Source: JAHEYG01 sp040403535
GTDB lineage: Bacteria; Bacteroidota; Bacteroidia; B-17B0; Aurantibacillaceae
Length of the DNA stretch: 64,000 nt
Direction: 5' to 3'
Assembly: GCA_040403535.1 (NCBI GenBank)
Contig: JBBAKL010000012.1
Location: 4,915 to 68,914, forward strand
Below the pieces are notes generated by a model. That model saw nothing but the letters and a program-made list of their open reading frames with translations, made no database searches and had not been told where the DNA came from. Below are positions 44,352 to 54,048 of the stretch, piece by piece; position 1 is the stretch's first letter; each line of letters begins with the position of its first letter. The position numbers and the translations under genes are program-made.

Positions 44352-44635
44352 GTCAATACAAAATCAACGCAGCCATTCAGTTGTTACCAATAGATACTCA
44401 GCATAAACGCTGGGATGTAGTAGATAAAGCAATTAACTTAATACAGCAAAGCGGATTAAATTATAAGGTCTGTCCGTTTGAAACCGTTGTAGAAGGAACT
44501 TCGGCTCAAGTGTTTGAACTACTTGAAAACTTTAAAACGCTTAGTTTACAAAATGCCAATGAAATCCTGATAAACATTAAGATTCATGCGGCTAACAAAG
44601 ATGTATTTTTTGAGGAAAAACTAGAAAAGTATTAA
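44348..44635 (+). CDS. thiamine-binding protein family (MTH1187/YkoF-like)
   Basis: A 95-residue ferredoxin-like domain of the UPF0045/MTH1187 family, with INAAIQLLPIDTQHKRWDVVDKAINLIQQSG and FETVVEGTSAQVFELL. Some relatives bind thiamine or hydroxymethylpyrimidine. The function here is unproved. It overlaps the SRPBCC gene by four bases, and its stop overlaps the convergent antiporter stop by four bases (shared TTAA). Confidence 0.8.
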   Translation: MSQYKINAAIQLLPIDTQHKRWDVVDKAINLIQQSGLNYKVCPFETVVEGTSAQVFELLENFKTLSLQNANEILINIKIHAANKDVFFEEKLEKY

Positions 44636-46899
44636 GGTCTGATTAATAAGAAAGAAGGGTTTTCTTCTTCACCCATAACTATTTCTTTGGATAATAAATT
44701 AAATCCGTCAATACTTAAAATCACCAAATGGTGCTTGTAAAATTCAATCATTTGCCAATCGTTTCGGTTAATTAATCCGAAATTATTGGGAGCATAATTT
44801 TCAAGGTTATTAATTTCTTCTTTTATTTCAGTATTGGCATCAATGATGCCGTTAAAATCAACAATAGTAATATTAACGTTGCTGTTTCTGATTATTTTTT
44901 TGGCGTAGAATAATAAAAACACATCACTGATGGACACTATAGGCATTAGCACCTTTTCAACTTGATCGAGGTTATGGTCAATAAAAATACCAACCGGTAT
45001 TTTACTGTTGTTTATAAAGGCATTCGATTTCTCGTCGAGTATGTTTTGTGTTTTAAAAATATTGGATTTTCCGGTAAGCGTTCCTAATAGTTTATCCGGA
45101 CTCAATGCGTTGGCTGTAATTCCGATGAACTGTCCGAGCAAGGTTCCTTCAAATACCGACTGGCCAACGCCAACTAGCATAATATCATATTTTCCGGAAT
45201 TAGCATCGCTTAAAATTTCGTCACTTACATCGTTGCTCACTTTATAGTTAGTTTTGATGGATAGACCCAATTTGTGAGCTTCAGATTTAATTGGTTTAAA
45301 ACTTTCTTTCTCGTATTCGGCCAATTGATAAGGATTAATATCGGCAGTTGGAGTAACGTGCAGTGCCATAATTTCTGTGGAGCTTTTTGAGTAGCCGGAA
45401 ATTAAATTCGCCACTCTTGCCAATTTTTTACCACTGTTTGGATTAGCGAAAGAAAGTAATACTCTGAATTTTTGCTTGACTTTTACAAGTGGTTCGTCTT
45501 GATCCTTATTGAAGAAAAAATTGATGATGTCAAGTGTTGGCCCAGTCATAAATGTGGTAAATAGCGCCATTAATACCATCATGGCAAATATTTGAGGGGA
45601 TAGTACTCCTAAATCATATCCAATATTAATCACAACTAATTCCATTAATCCTCGAGTGTTCAGAAATGCTCCAATAGATAAACTATCTTTCCAGCTGTTA
45701 CCAACCAACTTGGCGCCTAACATACTGCCACCAAATTTTCCAATAATGGCAACACCAATAATTAAAATACAGGTCTGCCATAAGTGTGAATTATTTAATA
45801 AACCTATTTCTGTACGTAAACCTGTAAATACAAAAAAGAGTGGTAAAAATAATCCCAACGAAACGGATTCAATTTTTTCAATAATTAATCGACGGAAATT
45901 AATAGAAGGAGGCATAATAGCACCTGCTAAAAAAGCGCCAAATAAAGCATGAATACCCAATATTTCGGTACATAATGATGAAATTAATAAGATCCCGAAA
46001 ATGGTAGCGATAATATTTAAGCTTAAAGATTCTTTGTTTGAATAAACTTCACCAAACTTTTTAAGAAAGGGTTGTACCAGTTTGATCATCACAAACAAAT
46101 ATCCGATTACAATTAATATAGTAAATAATGCCGACGCGATTGTGCCTGCCTTAACAATTGCGATTACCAATGCAAGGATACACCAGGCTGTAATGTCATC
46201 AGATGCGGCACAGGTAATAGCTAAAGTCCCTAATCTTGTTTTGGTTAAATTACGTTCCTGAATGATGCGTGCCATTACCGGAAAAGCGGCGATACTCATC
46301 GCAATACCCATAAATAATCCGAATGAGATGAAGTTAATACCGCCAGGAGCAAATTCATTGTATAAGTAATAAGAAAGACCCAGGCCACATGCATAAGGGA
46401 TGATGATGCCGATATGGCTGATCATTAAAGCATCAACCGTTTTGTTTTTTAGAACTTTAAGATCGAGTTCCATGCCAATTACAAACATAAAAAGCACTAA
46501 GCCGATCTGACTTAATAATTGTAAATTACCAAGTGATTCTTTGGGAAATAAAAAGGTACTATATTCCGGAAACCACATTCCAAGTAAGGATGGGCCTAAG
46601 AAAATACCGGCAATAATTTCTCCAATTACTGTAGGTTGCCCCATTTTATTAAAAATAAAACCAAAAGTCCGCGCTGTAAAAATTATAGTTAAAATCTGAA
46701 TTAATAAAATGGCGAGTGGGTGAGTAACATTATGGTGAATGGTAGCACTAAAATCATCCAGGATAGATACGTCAATGGCTTTTTCAATAACATTTTTTCC
46801 GACTTGCAGCGATTTTCCACCATTAATCAAGAAATAGATGATAGTTGCAAAAACACTTATTAATACAAAGTAAGAAACAAGGTTTTTATAACGCTTCAT
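44632..46899 (-). CDS. CPA2-type cation:proton antiporter with universal-stress-like C-terminus
   Basis: A ~755-residue protein. After a first anchor helix (~10-30) come about twelve helices of the Na+/H+ exchanger fold (~55-455), with GQPTVIGEIIAGIFLGPSLLG, AASDDITAWC (the two acids of the ion site) and LNTRGLMELV. The cytoplasmic C-terminal ~290 residues resemble a pair of UspA-like domains (RVLLSFANPNSGKK) that probably sense nucleotide or redox state. The ATG at 46899 is my start. A GTG at 46923 four bases after a perfect -7 box is a serious alternative and would add eight residues. Confidence 0.92.
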   Translation of the reverse strand: MKRYKNLVSYFVLISVFATIIYFLINGGKSLQVGKNVIEKAIDVSILDDFSATIHHNVTHPLAILLIQILTIIFTARTFGFIFNKMGQPTVIGEIIAGIFLGPSLLGMWFPEYSTFLFPKESLGNLQLLSQIGLVLFMFVIGMELDLKVLKNKTVDALMISHIGIIIPYACGLGLSYYLYNEFAPGGINFISFGLFMGIAMSIAAFPVMARIIQERNLTKTRLGTLAITCAASDDITAWCILALVIAIVKAGTIASALFTILIVIGYLFVMIKLVQPFLKKFGEVYSNKESLSLNIIATIFGILLISSLCTEILGIHALFGAFLAGAIMPPSINFRRLIIEKIESVSLGLFLPLFFVFTGLRTEIGLLNNSHLWQTCILIIGVAIIGKFGGSMLGAKLVGNSWKDSLSIGAFLNTRGLMELVVINIGYDLGVLSPQIFAMMVLMALFTTFMTGPTLDIINFFFNKDQDEPLVKVKQKFRVLLSFANPNSGKKLARVANLISGYSKSSTEIMALHVTPTADINPYQLAEYEKESFKPIKSEAHKLGLSIKTNYKVSNDVSDEILSDANSGKYDIMLVGVGQSVFEGTLLGQFIGITANALSPDKLLGTLTGKSNIFKTQNILDEKSNAFINNSKIPVGIFIDHNLDQVEKVLMPIVSISDVFLLFYAKKIIRNSNVNITIVDFNGIIDANTEIKEEINNLENYAPNNFGLINRNDWQMIEFYKHHLVILSIDGFNLLSKEIVMGEEENPSFLLIRP

Positions 46900-46927
46900 A
46901 AATGCTGTCGGGAATGTACCCACTATA

Positions 46928-46935
46928 CAAATTTA
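46928..46935 (-). promoter_or_regulatory. -7 element of the antiporter gene
   Basis: Minus-strand TAAATTTG is a perfect -7 match. It ends four bases before an in-frame GTG (46923) and 28 bases before the ATG (46899). No clear -33 element was seen. Confidence 0.45.
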
Positions 46936-46987
46936 GAAAAAAGCCAATTCTTTAGCTAGTATTCTTAATTAAATCAGTTCCTACTTA

Positions 46988-47782
46988 TTAGATTTTTTCA
47001 GCAATTACCGAGTAAACCATAGGTGTCAAATTGCCAAAATGCTTAATAATAAATTTTCCGGGTTCAATTTCGCTAGTATGACTGAAGCAATTGTAGGGTG
47101 AATAATTGTATTCTTTAAAAAGATTAATTCTTAAACCCGATTTTAATAAGGCTTGCATAACTTCACTAAGGCTGTGATTCCAGCTGATACTTTGGGTAAC
47201 TATTGGCGCAGTTTTATCAGCATACGTGCCACTTTCCGATTCAATAATAGCAGAATCCTTAAAATAACTGTAGCTAACTTTTGTAAAATCATTATCAAAC
47301 ATCCAAACCACAGGATGAAATTCAACAAATACCAATTTACCTCCGGGTTTTAAAAAGTGCTGAATTACATTTGCCCATCGGTCCATATCCGGCAGCCAGC
47401 CAATAACCCCATAGGATGTATAAACGATGTCAAATTTTTCACTTAGTAAATCCGGTAACTCATATATATCGCTGCATATAAACCGCGCATGAAGGTTTAG
47501 CTGGTGATTTAATTCTTTTGCTTTTTCAATGGCAACTTCACTAAAATCGACTCCGGTAACCTGGGCGCCCATTCTGGCCAGACACAAACTGTCTTGCCCA
47601 AAGTGGCATTGTAAATGCAAAACGGATTTTTCATTTAGATCCTCGAGTAAATCCAATTCAATTTGATTCAATACACTTTTGCCCTTAAGGAATGATTCCA
47701 CATCATAAAAATCTGATTTTACGTGATGAACTGTTCTTTCATTCCATAGTTTTTTATTGATGGTGATATAATCCTCTTCCAT
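46988..47782 (-). CDS. class I SAM-dependent methyltransferase
   Basis: A 264-residue methyltransferase. The SAM-binding glycine-rich motif is replaced by HLQCHFGQDSLCLARMGAQVTGVDFS, typical of a UbiE-like subgroup often annotated as class I methyltransferase. The acid loop IYTSYGVIGWLPD and the late LKPGGKLVFVEFHPV are also present. Substrate unknown. It is the last of three genes on the minus strand, and its ATG overlaps the stop of the YdeI-like gene by one base. Confidence 0.88.
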   Translation of the reverse strand: MEEDYITINKKLWNERTVHHVKSDFYDVESFLKGKSVLNQIELDLLEDLNEKSVLHLQCHFGQDSLCLARMGAQVTGVDFSEVAIEKAKELNHQLNLHARFICSDIYELPDLLSEKFDIVYTSYGVIGWLPDMDRWANVIQHFLKPGGKLVFVEFHPVVWMFDNDFTKVSYSYFKDSAIIESESGTYADKTAPIVTQSISWNHSLSEVMQALLKSGLRINLFKEYNYSPYNCFSHTSEIEPGKFIIKHFGNLTPMVYSVIAEKI

Positions 47783-48399
47783 TATTTTTCGTATTTGTGA
47801 TGTTGCGATTTTCCTTCACTCAACATAGCAATTGCTTTACGAATACGGCTAATACGGGTTTCTTCTTTTTTAGCACTGCTGATCCATTCAATATATTCTT
47901 TACGATGCGAAAAGCTGAAGTTTTCAAATGCAATCAATGCTTTTTTGTTTTTCTTAAGTGCCGCAATAAAATATTCGGGTACCACCAACGCTTTTTTGTT
48001 TTCTTCGCTTGTTTTTTTAGACAGTTTAGTTCCCTTATTGATTAGCCTCAAGGCTTCCTTAATATACATTTTTAAAACCGTATCCGAGGGAAGGTCTTTC
48101 AATGAAGTTATTTTTCCGAGATGACCCATTCCGTTATTTTCGCTGGCCGAGGAAAGTATTTTTTTTGAATCGTTCATTTTTGAAGCCAGCCAAAATCCAA
48201 AGGCACAATGTTTTTTAAACGCAGCCATACTGCATAAAATACTTCCCTTATACATGAAGTGTGGAAAATTCCACTTCATATCTTCCTCAACATCGGGGAA
48301 CACTTCATGAACCAAGGCCGTTAAATGCCAAAGGATAGGTTGTGAAAATTCGGCTGATTTGTTAATGTATAACTCAACGCGCTTATCTCTGTTTGCCAT
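47782..48399 (-). CDS. DUF1801 / YdeI-OmdA-like protein
   Basis: A 205-residue protein with an N-terminal DUF1801 domain (VEEDMKWNFPHFMYKGSILCSMAAFKKH) and a C-terminal YdeI/OmdA-like tail (VPEYFIAALKKNKKALIAFENFSFSHRKEYIEWI). The family has been linked to resistance to antimicrobial peptides in some bacteria, but the mechanism is not settled. It is between a serine hydrolase and a methyltransferase with one-base overlaps on both sides, so the three are co-expressed. A shorter DUF1801 protein is encoded at 61698-62153. Confidence 0.85.
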   Translation of the reverse strand: MANRDKRVELYINKSAEFSQPILWHLTALVHEVFPDVEEDMKWNFPHFMYKGSILCSMAAFKKHCAFGFWLASKMNDSKKILSSASENNGMGHLGKITSLKDLPSDTVLKMYIKEALRLINKGTKLSKKTSEENKKALVVPEYFIAALKKNKKALIAFENFSFSHRKEYIEWISSAKKEETRISRIRKAIAMLSEGKSQHHKYEK

Positions 48400-49835
48400 T
48401 ATTGTAATAGTTTTAAAATTCCTAAGGCAATTTGATCACATGGATTGCCGGTATTACTTAGCACAACAACTCCTACATTTTTACTTTTTATAAAACCACA
48501 AAAGCTTGAGAATCCACCCGTAAGTCCGTTGTGCCAAATCATTTCATTGCTTTTTTTGGTGGTAAACAAGTGCCATCCCATTGCAATGTTATTATTACCA
48601 TCATTAAAAGTGGATTGATGAGAAAGTTTAATACAGGGTAGGGTTTCTTCCAGATTTGCTTTCACATAATTGATAATGTCCTTGGTGGTCGACCGTAAGC
48701 CTCCTGCACCCTCCAGTGCTACAAATCCCCAATAAGGTGTTTCATATCCATCGGAAGTATATCCGGATGCAAATCGTTTCGCCTGTTCAGGATTTAAACT
48801 GATTTTTGTATCGGTCATAAGTAAGGGCTTGCAAATAAACGAGTCTGTCATTTGCTCATAACTTAGGTTGTAAATTTTTTCTAAGATCATTCCTAGTAAT
48901 CCCATTCCCAGGTTGGAATATTCGTTTTTTACCCCCGGAAAAGTGTCGGGTTTAAATTTACTTACATAATCTAAGACCATTTTTTTATTATATGCCGCGT
49001 AAGGGTTTAATGGATTTGTATTGGGTTGTTGCATTAAATCGTAAGGTACTCGGTGTAGCCGCGAGCTATGATTGGCTAAATGTATTAATTCTATGTTTTT
49101 ACCTCTGAATGTGAGATTGGCATATTGTTCGCCTAAATGTTTTTTAACCGGGTCGTTAGCCGAAACTTTTTTATCGGTAATCGCTTTAGCCAGTAAAATT
49201 CCGGTAAAAGTTTTGCTAACCGATCCAATTTCATAGATCGTTAAATTGGAGGGTAATTGATTACTTCCTTTTTTTATTTGTCCGTAATTATAATACTTTA
49301 TTTGTCCGTTATTGTATATAGCTAAACTTAATCCGCAGTTATTAGGATTTCTCATATACACATTTACTATTGAATCAACTTTTAAATCCCATACGTCGGA
49401 TTTAGGATTATCGGAATTGATACTGCTGCTTTTTAATTCGGTAACTTCAGGTAAGTTTTCCTTGTACGGCATCCATTGCATACCGCTTATTTTTTCATTT
49501 AATGCACAGGTAAGGTAAAGTTCAAGTGTGCCATTTTTACCGTTAGCCTTGTAAAGGTAATATTCGTTTCGGGTTTCGGTAAACGTTAAACCGCTTAGTT
49601 CGCCGTAAACATCAAATAGGTTAAATTTAAAAAAATCAGCCAGTTCTTTTTCGCTGATTGATTTCTGGTAGTCTTTATCTAATAATTTATAAATTTCTTT
49701 ATAGTTCTTAGCGTTGTATTCTTTTAAAAGAATGGATGAAACTTTATCGTGAATTTCTTTTGACGCTATCTGATTGAAGGCATTAAGCGTAGCAAGGCAT
49801 AAAATAAAAGCGGATATTAATCGTTTAATAAACAT
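48399..49835 (-). CDS. secreted serine hydrolase, class C beta-lactamase fold
   Basis: A 478-residue exported protein. A signal peptide (to ~21) and an extra N-terminal domain (~22-130, of the DUF3887-like type) precede the beta-lactamase/penicillin-binding-protein fold. The nucleophile motif is SVSK (Ser205, Lys208) in YEIGSVSKTFTG, the second motif is YSN in KNEYSNLGMGLLG and the third is HNGLTGGF. Such proteins are esterases or D-amino-acid peptidases far more often than true beta-lactamases. It begins a three-gene run. Resistance should not be inferred. Confidence 0.9.
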   Translation of the reverse strand: MFIKRLISAFILCLATLNAFNQIASKEIHDKVSSILLKEYNAKNYKEIYKLLDKDYQKSISEKELADFFKFNLFDVYGELSGLTFTETRNEYYLYKANGKNGTLELYLTCALNEKISGMQWMPYKENLPEVTELKSSSINSDNPKSDVWDLKVDSIVNVYMRNPNNCGLSLAIYNNGQIKYYNYGQIKKGSNQLPSNLTIYEIGSVSKTFTGILLAKAITDKKVSANDPVKKHLGEQYANLTFRGKNIELIHLANHSSRLHRVPYDLMQQPNTNPLNPYAAYNKKMVLDYVSKFKPDTFPGVKNEYSNLGMGLLGMILEKIYNLSYEQMTDSFICKPLLMTDTKISLNPEQAKRFASGYTSDGYETPYWGFVALEGAGGLRSTTKDIINYVKANLEETLPCIKLSHQSTFNDGNNNIAMGWHLFTTKKSNEMIWHNGLTGGFSSFCGFIKSKNVGVVVLSNTGNPCDQIALGILKLLQ

Positions 49836-49918
49836 GGTATATAAAGTTATGGTTTTAAGCTCAAAAAATGATGATTTTATGACCTATTTTGTCAATAATT
49901 GAGTAATTTTAAACTTGT

Positions 49919-50605
49919 ATGTTTAACAGGCTTACTTTTTCGTTACTTTTTATAATCCTTTTTACTTCTGCTTTTATGGCACAGAGTGAAAAGAAATTAC
50001 TGCCGCGGGTTGCGATTCGAGGTTTTGTTACTATTCCCAGAAGCATTTCAAGTGAAGCTTACCGTACCAGTTTTAATGGGTTATACGATGGCGGATTAAA
50101 CATTACCACAAGGGTATTTGATAATTTTTGCATAGGTCTGGGTTACGGTAACGCGCTATTTACCACAACCACTCAATTCAGAGATCAGTTTGGCCGTAAC
50201 ATCAATACACGTCAGCAAATTCATAATGGGGTTTTAAGTTTCTATTATGATAAGATGACCGGTGAAAAATCATTTGCCGCCTTCAGCTTGAGCAGCGGCT
50301 TGAGTTATAATAAGTATACAGGTGTTATTGCTAAGGCTGATAGTTTATATAAAAACATTCCAACCGATTATGTTTGTGGTTTTATTAAACCGGAGGTTAG
50401 CATTAATTTTTTGGTTGAAGAAAATTTCGCATTCAGCATTCATCTAAATTACACCATGGCACTTTATACTTTTGATCCTAAGGTTGCCCGATTGGATGAG
50501 TATTTAAATTATAAAGAGTACAAAAATAAAACCAACATAGGATGGATTTCCTTCGGGTTTGGTTTTTATTATGGATTTAAACGTAAAACAAAAGCAGCTG
50601 CTTAA
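49919..50605 (+). CDS. predicted outer-membrane beta-barrel protein
   Basis: A 228-residue protein with a signal peptide (to ~22, FMAQ) and alternating hydrophobic strands, ending in IGWISFGFGFYYGFKRK with a phenylalanine-rich barrel strand near the C-terminus. It looks like a small outer-membrane beta-barrel of unknown function. It precedes the TonB-dependent receptor by 14 bases and is probably in the same operon. Confidence 0.65.
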   Translation: MFNRLTFSLLFIILFTSAFMAQSEKKLLPRVAIRGFVTIPRSISSEAYRTSFNGLYDGGLNITTRVFDNFCIGLGYGNALFTTTTQFRDQFGRNINTRQQIHNGVLSFYYDKMTGEKSFAAFSLSSGLSYNKYTGVIAKADSLYKNIPTDYVCGFIKPEVSINFLVEENFAFSIHLNYTMALYTFDPKVARLDEYLNYKEYKNKTNIGWISFGFGFYYGFKRKTKAAA

Positions 50606-50619
50606 TTGTATTATTAAAG

Positions 50620-53091
50620 TTGAAAACATCTTTTAAAATACTGTTTCTTTTTTTAAGCATCTTTTTAAATATAACGGCACAAAACTCGGGTAATGTTACT
50701 CAAAAATATTCTTTAAGCGGTTACGTAAAAGACAAATCTAACGGCGAGAATTCACCGGGCGCTACGATTTCTATTCAGGAGCTCAACCAGGCTACTACCG
50801 CTAATATGTATGGCTTTTATTCGATTACAGTTCCGAAAGGCGAATACACAGTAGTGTTTTCTTTTTTAGGATATGAGTCGTACACCCAAAAAATAAAGAT
50901 GGAAAAGAACGTTTCCTTAAACGTAAATTTAAATCCGTCTGAAAATGAATTAGGGGAGGTGGAAATCAGTACTGATAAACCCGATCATAATATTTCATCA
51001 TCCCAAATGAGTGCCGTTAATCTCGACATGACCGAGATTAAAAAGATTCCGGCATTTATGGGTGAAGTTGATGTTTTAAAAACCATTCAATTAATTCCCG
51101 GGGTAAAATCAGCCGGTGATGGTAATTCGGGTTTTTACGTAAGAGGCGGAGGGCCTGATCAAAATTTGATTTTACTCGATGAGGCTACAGTATATAACGC
51201 CTCGCATTTAATGGGATTTTTCTCGGTGTTTAACGGCGACGCCATTAAGAATGTTAATCTGATTAAAGGCGGTATGCCGGCTCAATATGGCGGGCGGCTA
51301 TCGTCTGTTTTAGACATTTCCATGAAGGATGGTAACAACCAGGCTTTTCACGCAACGGGCGGTATAGGCGTAATTGCTTCACGGCTTACGGTTGAAGGTC
51401 CGATTAAAAAGGATGTTTCATCCTTTATGTTAAGCGCCAGAAGAACTTACATTGATGTATTATCAAAACCGTTTTTTGAACCCGGTTCACCGTTTGCCGG
51501 TACTACTTATTACTTCTATGACATTAACGCTAAATTCAATTATAAATTTTCGGATAAAGACCGCTTGTATTTTAGCGCCTATTTTGGTAGAGATATATTT
51601 CAGTTTAATGATACCGAGGCCGAATTCAAAACCCGTATTCCATGGGGAAATGCTACTGCTTGTTTAAGATGGAATCATTTATTCAGCACGAAGTTGTTTT
51701 CCAATGCTTCGCTTATTTATAGCGATTATGATTTTGCCTTTGGCGCACAACAGGAAAATTTTGAAATGACAATTAAGTCGGGTATACGTGACTGGAATTT
51801 TAAATACGATGTAAACTACTTTCCTAATCCGAGGCATAATGTGAAGGTTGGTTTGAACTATATTTTTCATACGTTTATTCCAACCAGCGTTTCCGCTAAA
51901 CAAGGCAGTACAACATTTGATTTAGGTAAAATCATCAAATTGTATTCTCACGACGCGGCTATTTATGCGGGCGATGATTGGGATATTACCGAAAAACTGA
52001 AATTAAATTACGGATTACGCTTTAGCTACTTCCAGCAATTTGGACCCTTTACCAGATATATTAAAGATCAAATTGGTCAACCTGCCGATACTGTTATTTA
52101 TAAGGATATGGATAAGGTGGTAGATTATTATGGTATTGAGCCGCGCCTTTCATTACGCTATGCTATTAATAAATCATTATCATTAAAAGCATCGTACACA
52201 CACAATAACCAATACATACATTTGGCAACTTTATCTTCAGTTAGTTTACCAACAGATGTGTGGATGCCATCTACTGAAGTGATTAAGCCTCAAATTTCCG
52301 ATCAGTACGCATTGGGTATTTTCAAAAACTTTAAGGATAATGAATATGAAACATCAATAGAAGCATATTACAAAACAATGGACAACCAGGTGGATTATAA
52401 AGAAGGTGCAACACCTGGGGATAATGTTTCCGATAATCCAGATAACGCATTTACGTATGGTAAAGGCTGGGCTTACGGTGCCGAATTTTTTGTAAAAAAG
52501 CGTACCGGAAAATTTACCGGTTGGATAGGTTATACTTTGTCTTGGACATGGCGACAATTTTCTGAGATTAATCTTGGCGAAGCTTATTTGGCTAAATATG
52601 ACAGAAGACACGATGCGTCTTTGGTGTTAACCTATGATTATAGTAAACAGTGGAATTTCGGATTAGTTTGGGTTTATGGAACAGGAAACAGAGGTACTTT
52701 GCCAAATGGATTCTTTTTGTATGAAGGAAGTATTAGTAATGATTATGGTAAACGTAATTCCTACGAGTTTCCCCCTTATCATAGGATGGATTTAAATATC
52801 ACGTTTACACCCGATAGACAAAAGCATTTGCTGCGTAAGCGCGAACGTATAGAGAAACGTTATAAACGTAAAGGAAAAGATATCAATGAAATTGTTTTGC
52901 CTAAAAAATGGTTGAAGAATTACGAGAGCAGTTATACATTGAGTATTTTTAACGCCTACAATCGTTATAATCCGTACTTTATATATTTCAGTAAACAAGG
53001 TGATTTTTTACAAGGCGATTTAAAGGTGGTTGCAAAGCAAGTGTCTTTGTTCCCGATTTTACCAAGTGTAACCTGGAATTTTAAATTTTAA
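50620..53091 (+). CDS. TonB-dependent receptor with carboxypeptidase-like domain
   Basis: An 823-residue outer-membrane receptor. A signal (to ~21) is followed by a carboxypeptidase-like regulatory domain (~27-115, YSLSGYVKDKSNGENSPGAT and YGFYSITVPKGEYTVVFSFLGYES), a plug domain (~130-230, GFYVRGGGPDQNLILLDEATVYNASH) and a long beta-barrel. It probably imports a siderophore, vitamin, peptide or sugar, but the substrate is not readable. The barrel ends SVTWNFKF. The start is TTG at 50620. The DUF4249 gene begins one base after its stop, a common Bacteroidota pair. Confidence 0.93.
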   Translation: MKTSFKILFLFLSIFLNITAQNSGNVTQKYSLSGYVKDKSNGENSPGATISIQELNQATTANMYGFYSITVPKGEYTVVFSFLGYESYTQKIKMEKNVSLNVNLNPSENELGEVEISTDKPDHNISSSQMSAVNLDMTEIKKIPAFMGEVDVLKTIQLIPGVKSAGDGNSGFYVRGGGPDQNLILLDEATVYNASHLMGFFSVFNGDAIKNVNLIKGGMPAQYGGRLSSVLDISMKDGNNQAFHATGGIGVIASRLTVEGPIKKDVSSFMLSARRTYIDVLSKPFFEPGSPFAGTTYYFYDINAKFNYKFSDKDRLYFSAYFGRDIFQFNDTEAEFKTRIPWGNATACLRWNHLFSTKLFSNASLIYSDYDFAFGAQQENFEMTIKSGIRDWNFKYDVNYFPNPRHNVKVGLNYIFHTFIPTSVSAKQGSTTFDLGKIIKLYSHDAAIYAGDDWDITEKLKLNYGLRFSYFQQFGPFTRYIKDQIGQPADTVIYKDMDKVVDYYGIEPRLSLRYAINKSLSLKASYTHNNQYIHLATLSSVSLPTDVWMPSTEVIKPQISDQYALGIFKNFKDNEYETSIEAYYKTMDNQVDYKEGATPGDNVSDNPDNAFTYGKGWAYGAEFFVKKRTGKFTGWIGYTLSWTWRQFSEINLGEAYLAKYDRRHDASLVLTYDYSKQWNFGLVWVYGTGNRGTLPNGFFLYEGSISNDYGKRNSYEFPPYHRMDLNITFTPDRQKHLLRKRERIEKRYKRKGKDINEIVLPKKWLKNYESSYTLSIFNAYNRYNPYFIYFSKQGDFLQGDLKVVAKQVSLFPILPSVTWNFKF

Positions 53092-53092
53092 A

Positions 53093-53959
53093 ATGAAAAA
53101 AGTATTTAAATATGGCTTTTTAACGTTGATGTTGTTGCAACTGATAACATCTTGTAGAAAAGACATCAATGTGAAATTGCCCGAATACGAGCAAAAGCTG
53201 GTTGTGGAGGCAAGTATCGAAACCAATGGCTATGCTACGGTTTTGTTATCGTATTCAATTCCGTTTTTCGAAAATTATGACTTTTCAAATCCAACTCAGA
53301 GTTTTGTGAAGGGTGCAAAAGTTGTAGTAAGCGATGGGATAATCAGTGATACATTAATGGAACTAGATCCCAATAACGGTTATATTTATGTAGGTACTAA
53401 ATTAAAAGGACAGGATGGTAAAACCTACTACTTAACGATTTATGATAAGGGAAAAACCTATACTGCTAATACATTTATTCATCCGCCGGTAGCATTAGAT
53501 AGTATTTATTTTAAAGGCGAGCGCGATAGTTTAGGTTTTATTTGGGCTCATTTAACAGAACCCGCTGCATCAAATAATTATTATCGATTTTTTGCCAAGC
53601 GCTATCCAAAAGATATGTTTTACGCAGCTCCTTTTGCTTCTGTTTTTGACGATAAGTTTGTAAACGGAAAAGATTTTCATTTCGCGTTTGAGCGCGGTGC
53701 ACAGCCTAATGCTATACAGGATAATAAAGATGATCCTGAGAGAGGTTTTTATAAAAGAGGTGATACCGTAATTGTAAAATTCTGCACAATTGGTAAAACC
53801 GAATTTGATTTTTGGAATACTTATTATTTAAACAAACAAAGTAATGGAAATCCGTTTTCAGCTCCTACCAATATAAAAAGTTCGGTTAGCGGAGCGGCGG
53901 CTTTAGGTGGCTTCTTTGGATATTCACCAAGTTTTGATACATTAGTTATACCAAAATAA
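53093..53959 (+). CDS. DUF4249 lipoprotein
   Basis: A 288-residue lipoprotein (signal ending LITSC, Cys21) that begins RKDINVKLPEYEQKLVVEASIETNGYATVLLS, the pattern of DUF4249, a Bacteroidota family found beside TonB-dependent receptors. It probably sits at the cell surface or periplasmic face and helps capture a ligand, as SusD does for other receptors (inference). It begins one base after the receptor stop. No enzyme motif is visible. Confidence 0.85.
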   Translation: MKKVFKYGFLTLMLLQLITSCRKDINVKLPEYEQKLVVEASIETNGYATVLLSYSIPFFENYDFSNPTQSFVKGAKVVVSDGIISDTLMELDPNNGYIYVGTKLKGQDGKTYYLTIYDKGKTYTANTFIHPPVALDSIYFKGERDSLGFIWAHLTEPAASNNYYRFFAKRYPKDMFYAAPFASVFDDKFVNGKDFHFAFERGAQPNAIQDNKDDPERGFYKRGDTVIVKFCTIGKTEFDFWNTYYLNKQSNGNPFSAPTNIKSSVSGAAALGGFFGYSPSFDTLVIPK

Positions 53960-54048
53960 GTTTTAGTGCTGATGGTTGTGCTGTTTGTTTTTAGGTCTTC
54001 ATTTTTAATAAATTAAACACCAAATATTGAAATATTAAATAATAAGCA

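Noticed and set aside
48399..49835. Antibiotic-resistance beta-lactamase
   Set aside because: The fold is class C-like, but the motifs SVSK, YSN and HNG are those of the wider serine hydrolase family, and the extra N-terminal domain fits an esterase or peptidase role.
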